Shown: in pieces, positions 24,601 to 33,600 of the stretch | Numbering within the stretch: the first letter of the stretch is position 1 | How the letters are laid out: each line of letters starts with the position of its first letter | Assembly (NCBI RefSeq): GCF_037975245.1 | Contig: NC_092580.1 | Span: forward strand, 10,684,501-10,748,500 | From: Apostichopus japonicus | Taxonomy: Eukaryota > Echinodermata > Holothuroidea > Aspidochirotida > Stichopodidae | Reading direction: 5' to 3' | DNA length: 64,000 bases | Notes under the pieces: model-generated | What the model saw: the letters and a program-made list of their open reading frames with translations, nothing else | Told to the model about the DNA's origin: nothing | Databases searched by the model: none | Position numbers and translations under genes: made by a program

Positions 24601-27600
24601 CCTTAGTTTGGTTTACCAGGTTACTCTTTACCATCTAAGGTAGTATGGGCCTCGTCCCCTTGTTCAATTAGGCCTCTGTAAGTGTAGGGGGAGGCACGCC
24701 TACGGGGTGACGGAGGGCGGACCCCCACCCCGACTGTTCAGGGTGGGCTCCACCCTCCGCCTGGAGGCGTCAGCAGTCTTTGTTAGCGTTAGATTTTTCC
24801 TTCTCGTCGAGCTCGGCGGGTGGCAGGGTTTACCCGCCACCCTCCCCGAGGTCGCGTCAGGGGCCACTTTGTGGGAAAGTGGTCTCAAAATGAAGGAAGG
24901 CCATTAGGGCCAGTGAGGGTGTACAGTGTTAAAAGATTACCAGGGCATTCTAGACACGGTAGAATGCGGTGCATAGGTTGTGGGGAGACAGGTAAGTGGG
25001 TCACTCGTAAATATATAAACCAGTAAGTTTTATAATGACCAATCTATTGTCATTTAACTCAGCATGCTATCTACACTGACCAATCTATTGTCATTTAGCT
25101 CAGGATGCTATCTACACTGACCAATCTATTGTCATTTAACTCAGGATGCTATCTACACTGACCAATCTATTGTCATTAAACTCAGCATGCTATCTACACC
25201 GACCAATCTATTGTCATTTAACTCAGCATGCTGTCTACACTGACCAATCTATTGTCATTTAACTCAGCATGCTATCTACACTGACCAATCTATTGTCATT
25301 TAACTCAGCATGCTATCTACACTGACCAATCTATTGTCATTGAACTCAGCATGCTATTTACACTGACCAATCTATTGTCATTTAACTCAGCATGCTATCT
25401 ACACCGACCAATCTATTGTCATTTAACTCAGCATGCTATCTACACCGACCAATCTAACTCATTTAACTCAGCATGCTATCTACACTGACCAATCTATTGT
25501 CATTTAACTCAGCATGCTATCTACACTGACCAATCTATTGTCATTTAACTCAGCATGCTATCTACACTGACCAATCTATTGTCATTTAACTCCGCATGCT
25601 ATCTGCACTGACCAATCTATTGTCATTGAACTCAGCATGCTATCTACACCGACCAATCTATTGTCATTTAACTCAGCATGCTATCTACACTGACCAATCT
25701 ATTGTCATTTAACTCAGCATGCTATCTACACTGACCAATCTATTGTCATTTAACTCAGCATGCTATCTACACTGACCAATCTATTGTCATTTAACTCAGC
25801 CTGCTATCTACACTGACCAATCTAACTCATTTAACTCAGCATGCTATCTACACTGACCAATCTATTGTCATTTAACTCAGCATGCTATCTACACTGACCA
25901 ATCTAACTCATTTAACTCAGCATGCTATCTACACTGACCAATCTATTGTCATTTAACTCAGCATGCTATCTACACTGACCAATCTATTGTCATTTAACTC
26001 AGCATGCTATCTACACTGACCAATCTAACTCATTTAACTCAGCATGCTATCTACACTGACCAATCTATTGTCATTTAACTCAGCATGCTATCTACACTGA
26101 CCAATCTATTGTCATTTAACTCTGCATGCTATCTACACTGACCAATCTATTGTCATTAACTCAGCATGCTATCTACACTGACCAATCTATTGTCATTTAA
26201 CTCAGCATGCTATTGTACTAACTGTACCCTCTCTCTCTTTTTGTACTCAGTGCGACATCACCAATTGCAAGTCCATCTAGGACAAAAGATGTGCAAGATT
26301 CTTGGAGATCACTTGTACTCGTCAAGGGTGAGATGCATTCTGGGAAAGAATGTGACTGCTAATCCTCACGAAGTTACACCCCGGACCCAGGTAGGAAAGC
26401 GTTCATTGACCTTTGCCACGACTCACAACCCCTTAGCAATTAAAATATACTTTTGCACCACATTTACAGGCTATGGATGAACTTAGTAGGATCCTTTTTT
26501 CAGGGAATTTGTTGTTGATGCTTATAGTTTCACACACACCTAGAGTACCTCTTCCTCACAAGCAAGGGATGGCATGCATCACATGATTAAGCAAGGTTTG
26601 ATGGAAGGCTGAAATAGATTTCACCATGGTGTTACCCCCACACCCCCCCCCCCCCCAACACAGCCGTGCGCCCTGTAAGAAAGAATAAGGATGTAGAATA
26701 TCTCACTAGCATGTTTAATACCAGAGCAAATTAGAAAGTTGTCCCTATTGGTTGTCCCTCTGGCCCCTCTGGTTGTTCCTTGGACAACCAGGTCCTACAT
26801 TTTGGTTTCCTGAACAGCCAATATGGTTGTCTGAAAATAATTCTTATTTCAGCACCCTCAAAGTGACGGAGGAGTGATACGGATTTATCATTTAACCTAC
26901 AGTATTTGGGGGGCATGTACAATGCAATCTGAATTTGGAGTAAAAAACTAGTCATCAGCAGGACGACTTCCAAAGCTGATTTTGGTTGTCCGAACAGAAT
27001 TTGGTTCTCTCAGCCAATTAGACTATCGCTACAAATTTGCTCTGGTGTGACCCTCTCCCTTCCCCTCCCATCCAGGCATAGGTTTGTACATACAACAAAT
27101 GGCTAGTTTGATGTAGATATGGGACTCATTAAGAACTTAAGCAATTTGTCCTACCAGTCATACTGGAAAGTACGGTATGTTGAGGTGAACAGGTATAAAG
27201 CTTTTTTTTTTATAGGCTTGTACATGTACAAACATTACTTACTTAAAGTGTTTCTTAGTCTTATGAATTTGTAGTAAAATAGTGTTGGTGGTAGTCACAC
27301 TGGTGGTATTAAATCAATTGGTGGTAGTCATACAAGCAGGCCTGATGACAAGGGGTTATCAGAGACGGCTACAGCCCTGGGGCCTGGGTCAATTAAGGGG
27401 CCCAGAGAGAATTTGGAGGGGCTGAAGAAAATTTTGGGATGAAGATTTTGTATTCTCATATTCATGATATAGTTTTAAGTAAATAAGAACACAATAAGGG
27501 GACCTCGGTGACATATCTGTTCCCAGGCCTGACCTGGCTTTCAACACCACTGCATACAACATGTAAGGAAACAAGTGGACCGTACCATTTGAATACCTTA

Positions 27601-30600
27601 CATGTATACAGTACACTTTTAGTGCTTTTATCCTGTATATTGTTTGCACACAACCCCTCCCACCTGCCATATTTATTGAAACATGTTACAGTCAGCCCTG
27701 ACTGGCCTTCCTGCCTCCCACCTCTCCCTGCCTTCCAACTCTCCTGTCCCGTCCCACTCTCTCCCCATTGTCTTTCCAACCTAGATAAAACATTCTGAGA
27801 CCTATCGTCAATAGCGAATATTTTTGGTAATAACCTTTGAAAAGGAACATTACACCTTTGTATGGATTACTTGCAAAGAGCAATATTTCCAATTGTAAAT
27901 CTCCACAAATAGTTTTGGGAGTGATTTGATCGTTAAACCAGACTTTCGGTATTCAAAAGCCATCCAAATGTACCTATTTTTGGTTAAGTCATGATATGTA
28001 GTTTAGCACACTAAGAGAACATCCTAGTTTTGTTTTTCTTTTCCAAATATGTGAAGATTACTGAGTGAGTAAATTAATGAATTTGATTCAATCCACTGTG
28101 TTTAACCACTTGGACACTTTTTTCATAATATTTACAGCAGTATTACTGTACTTTTTTTTTATTAAACTCCCCCCCCCCCACAAAAAATTGAATTTATGTC
28201 ACTATTTGAAACTTGATATATAGTCAATATATTCATGGGAATATGGTTTATAAAATCCAAACAGCATTAATTATTATTATGCTTATGTACTCCTGTTTAT
28301 GAATATTTTTTACATATAAACAGTGTTGTATAATTCATGATGTGGAATGAAACCAAAAATCCAGTATATGAGTCACATTGCTTTAGCAGAGTAATCTGTG
28401 GTCAGGATATTGTGGTCAGATTGACCAATCCAATTGTTGCTTGTGACATGTAGAGAGAGGAAGGAAAAGATCATTTGAGTAAACGGTCATCTACAGGTTA
28501 TATACACATACTTAAATTAGGACCTACTTCAACATGAATGTGTATGAAAAACATAGTGAGGAAAGACTAAGAAAATCCCAGGAGATGTGTAGCGAGCTAT
28601 AAGTAAGCAGGATTCAGTAAATTTTAAGATACAAAATTCAGGATTTGCAATTTTATTCTCTTCCTTGGTGAAAGTGAGTTTGAGTTTTGAAAGATGTTGG
28701 GTTGTTGGAAAGAGAAAATGACTTTCAAGGACACACAAACCCAACCATCATTATTGGTATAAGTGATAGAGATATCTGTGGTTAATAACTTCCCACTACC
28801 CCCCCCCCCTCTCTGCCTCTACCCCAGTCACCTCTACTCCCCTCTATGCACCTCACCCTTCCCGGTCAGGATACACAAACCCAACCATCAGTGGTCTACT
28901 TGATAGCCCCTGTCGAAAAAAGGCCCTTGCCGCGACCAGTTGCAGCGACTTCGCAGCAACTAGTTGCTGCGCAGTCGCTGCGACTTCACTTTTCACATGC
29001 AAATGAGGCTTGTGGCGACTTCGCCGGAGAGGGGGTTGTGGTGACTTCGCCGGAAAGTGGCCTGCAGCGACTTCGCAGGAAAGGGGCTTGCAGCGACTTC
29101 GCAGGAAAGGGGCTTGCGGCGACTTCGCCGGAGAGAGGCTTGCAGCGACCTCGCCGCGACTTCACTTTTCACATGCAAATGAGGCTTGTGGCGACTTCGC
29201 GGGAAAGGGGGTTGCGGTGACTTCGCCGGAAAGGGGCCTGCGGCGACTTCGCAGGAAATGGGCTTGCGGCGACTTCGCAGGAAAGGGGCTTGCAGCGACT
29301 TCGCCGGAGAGAGGCTTGCAGCGACCTCGCCGCGACTTCACTTTTCACATGCAAATGAGGCTTGTGGCGACTTCGCAGGAGAGGGGGTTGCGGTGACTTC
29401 GCTGGAAAGGGGCCTGCGGCGACTTCGCAGGAGAGGGGGTTGCGGCTACTTCGCAAGGAAAGGGGCTTGCGGCGACTTTTCCGGAGAGGTGCTTGCAACA
29501 AAAATAAGACAGAAGAACTTTGTAGGTCTAAACTACTTTATTTTTAGTTCTATACTGTTAATTGTAAAACTTCTTATGTCATTACGGTCTACTCTAATTT
29601 ACCTCTGCCCCCCCCCCCTTCCATTATCCCCAACATGTCAGCATCACTTCAGTTTCTTCATCAGTCTCCTGGCTCTGCTGCACTTGATGTTGATTGCCTA
29701 TGTGACATCAGCATAGATCTTCAGTACACTGCCACCATACACTGGAGAAGAAAGGCAAATTTCCCTCAGGTTAATGACAAATACCAATAAGTATCCTCTT
29801 CAATTTATCATTATTCATTACTCATGGAATTGCTGAATTGTTTCATTGTGGATATGAAATTTGAGAGTAATTATAAGTCTTTCCTCTATGCTTAGCCATT
29901 ACTCTCCAGATCCTTCCTTATACAAGCAAGGAAACTGAAGTACCAGTTTCACAGGAAATATTTGCATTATGTATATTTACAGCTGATTTGGGAGGAAGCT
30001 GTACAGAATTTATGTCAAATGTTTTTTTTTTTTCAACTACCTAACCTCCTTTAAAATATGTGGGAATTCTGCTAACTTACATCTAATAGCTTCCATCTGC
30101 AGGGGAAACAGCTTTACCACGGATGAATTGTTCCCCTGTGACATATCTTGTGGCTCGAAGAAACCATCCATCATTTTCTTTACAAGAAAAGCCTTAGATT
30201 TGAGACTTGGAGAGAAGGGTACTATGCCAAGCAGCTGGTATGGCAACATTGCAGTTTGACAAGTCTCTCCGAATGTGGTGACGCATCCTCCCTATCACTC
30301 AAAATGACCTAAAAGAAAGATAAAAAATAACAACAAACTGATTAGCAGCAATCTGGATCTCTGCAAATTAAACATATTATTCATGGCATTTTTGGAATAC
30401 CACTTCTGGACACTTAAACACGCCTCAACCCTAACACTCATCAACCCAAGTTCTGTTAAGAAATATAGCAAGAGAATTATGAGCAGAATCTGTTGATCTG
30501 TTCTCACTGATATCTATGTCAAGACGTTTTTAGCTTGATCAAAACTCAAGTGCCAGCCTTCCCTTAAAAATGGAGTGATCCTGAGGGTGGGTACTCCATG

Positions 30601-33600
30601 CATACAGGTCATTCTAGTTTCAGCTATCAACAATGGGGACTTTCACATTTGGTGCTGTTGACTCATTTATTTGCAAGATAATAAATACGCCAAACTTGTG
30701 TTTGGCTTATAACTGGCTATTCAAGGAAGATCGGCGAAGATTGAATGGCTATTCAAAGAAGATGTTCAGAGAAAATTTGCGCACTTTGCGGATATCAGGA
30801 AACCACTGAAGAACTTTCTCTTTCTGTGAGATATTTTCATTTACATTTGAAGAAAACTCAAGTGCTCAGTTTGCAAACTTCAGTTTAACTTAAAAAAAAA
30901 ACGTATTGGATCTAGTATTGTGAATCATACTATCTATATTTAATCACTCTCTAGGGTCCACCACAACAGAAACACAGGCAATATCTTCACATCATTCTTA
31001 GAGGAACACACAGTTTCAATATTTGGCATACTGTAGCATATTTATCCCATTTCACATCTGTCATATAAAGACAGTACAGACTCAATTGTTTTGTGCTATG
31101 TCTGTGGTTGAACCATGGTTCCAATTAAAAAGTTCACTGGCTGGTTTGTTTGGAACTGGAACTTAGATTTATAGCGAATTTAATCAACTAGTTACATTAG
31201 CTTAGTTATGCCCCTTTAGACATGGGCAAATTACATTCCAAGCAGACATGCTATAGATAGACTTTAACATTTAAAGTTAACTTCAGGATTCTTTGCACTG
31301 AAATACTCTGAGTCCCAGAAGTGATAATAGTGATGCATGCCGCCTAGGCCTAGCCTACTCTGTGTTCTGCTAAAATATGCTTAACTGTATACTGCCTAGG
31401 CTTAGCAAGGCTATAGTCGATTTATATCCTTTAGCTTACTGGAACTTACCACCATAAGCAAACGATGCATCATATGTTTCTGAAGCTGTATAAAATGCCC
31501 GGAATTTTCCCCCAAAGGCCATTGAGATTTGTCCCTCATCATCCATTGGCTACACCAAATTGACTGTCTATCAACCAGAAAAGGCAGATATGCTAGCAAT
31601 CACCTCCAAGCGAAGATGGCAGCCCAAGATCGCTAGCAATTGTATCCACTTCGTCTTTTAAAAATTGCATTTTTTTCGACGTTAAGAGTTACTGTATGCA
31701 AAGCAAGAAGGCTGGATTAGGTTTGCTTCGTTACTAACACCAATACTAACAGTAACCTACGCACTAAGTTTAAGTTAGGCTACTCCGTCAGGTAACGTGA
31801 AAACCTAGCAAAGTAAAAACGTTAACAAAGTCACAGAAAATCTCGATTTCTGTTCAAAAATATAAATATATTCCACAGAACAATGGTCCAAAGTATTGAG
31901 TATTTCGTAAAGAATTTTAATAAAGAATTCATGTAAGAAACCTAAAAGTCGAGAGAGCTAGAGAATCAGAATGTCGATACAGCCGGTATTGTATTTGAAA
32001 GATGGATTGTTACGCAATCGAAAGCGTTCGCAGTTTCTGATTGGCCAATCATCTTAATAGACAACATCTGACTCAATTTGTACATTTTTACGTTGTTGGT
32101 TATGATGTAAATTCGATCGTGTGGATGAAAAATGAATGAAATGGAGTATAAATTTTTAAAGGAATCACGCATCCAGACATTAAAACCAACTCAATTCAGT
32201 ATCCCTTTGTCAAACTGTACGAGATGTTGTAAGTATATCACCTTTTATCAGATCCTTTCTAGCAACTTCTTACTGCGTACTTAAACCTGGTTGAAACCAG
32301 CCAACCTATATGATTGTATGGACAAAAAAAAAACAGTAACCTGTTGTGTAGACTTGTTTACTTCAAATTTACCGTGCTGGTAGTAGTATCATGAGCAGTT
32401 GCACGAGATGTGAAAATAATTTTACACTCACTATACTACAGTAGTAGTACAGTCACTACTCGGTCTATATTTATTTTACTATCATTCCCGGCAGGCTGCA
32501 GCATTCGATTGATATACATGATGGAGTAAGTGGTTAATCATTTTTTATTTGGAGATGCCAAGCCAAGTAATAACGATCCCATCGAACTACTTGAATACTA
32601 ATTCTAGTAACGCTCAATCTAGGCTAGTGTGGTAGTACAGTACTACTAGTTAGTAGGGGGGCTTATGAGTAAGGCTACTATATGCCTTCATGCACAGTCA
32701 GTGTAGGAGAGTATCGATACAGAAATAGCCTATTGGCTAGGAGGGTCAAGTCTATGTTATGCTACAGTTAGGGTGAGGCCTAGTAGTGGTACTACAATGC
32801 TTGTAAGTAGTAGCCTAGGTCTAAGAGTGTTTTACTAAATCTAATAATTAAAGTAGTATCCATTGGCTGCATATATACTTATGTCTGTGCCTACACCTAC
32901 ACTACAGTGTCATTGTACCCTTTTTTCCCTGTAGATCTACTCTCAAAAATCAACGACTCGGAATGAACCTACAGCAAACTATTTCCAGCAAACAAATATT
33001 GGTGAGTACAATTCCTATACAAAGCCTAGTCAGCAATTGAAATTAGCCTGTTGGTGGGTCAATGGCCACAGCAAGTCGGAATGATAATCACGCCAGTCAG
33101 CAGCCCCCCCCCCCCTGCAGACATGACGTGCTAGATTAAACAGCATGAATTCACAACCTTAGCCCTGGCTTTATGTCTCAGTCAATAAACTCTGCGTTTT
33201 AATCATAACATGTGGTGCCTGCTATTAGGCCTAATGCACCTATCAACTGTATGATGCACCTCAGACCCCCAGGATAATTGCGTCATGTCAAAATTAAGCT
33301 GAACATTGACACTTCATTGCACATATAATATGACACCCCATTGCATTATTTAAATTTGACAGGGATTAACTTCATTTCATATATTATTTTCAGAGCCCAG
33401 TGTTACTCCTGATTTCAGAGTGAACTCATGAGGCCAACTTAGGCCTACTTGGTACAACCAACCACGTAGAAGAGAAATACCAGCTTCATCCAATGTTCAG
33501 TCAGTAGCTTTTACTCCAGCCTTATCTGAATTTTATATGGCTGGCCATACTGAAGGTGGCTCATCATCCTTTGTAGAGAGCTTGCAGCCAGATTATCAGT

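Larger units (their letters stand above)
17492..25036 (+). mobile_element. DIRS-type tyrosine-recombinase retroelement, ~7.5 kb, decayed
   Basis: Inverted terminal repeats bracket the element (left from 17505, interrupted at 17604-18270; right 24887-25000). The unique outer edges (left atttacttcgttcc; right tcactcgtaaat...ttataat) are both found, inverted and joined, in an internal complementary region at 24361-24457. That arrangement is the hallmark of DIRS elements, which replicate through a circular intermediate. Coding order fits DIRS: a gag-like start at 19656, RNase H at ~22930-23215 and a tyrosine recombinase at ~23600-24365. Frames are broken and no reverse transcriptase segment was recognised. 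The target was the 41-bp minisatellite, which resumes precisely at the right end. Confidence 0.88.

Noticed and set aside
25037-26212. CRISPR-like array
   Set aside because: The units are contiguous 41-bp tandem copies without unique spacers, in an animal intron.
26470-26590. Candidate RPUSD3 exon (AMDELSRILF...) after a ccacatttacag acceptor
   Set aside because: It loosely resembles the expected region, but it has no good donor. The 36315 exon joins exon 7 in phase and matches the true C-terminus far better.
28846-29716. Arg/Gly/Asp-rich frames of 124-176 codons
   Set aside because: They are translations of the 26/176-bp tandem array in several frames and both strands.
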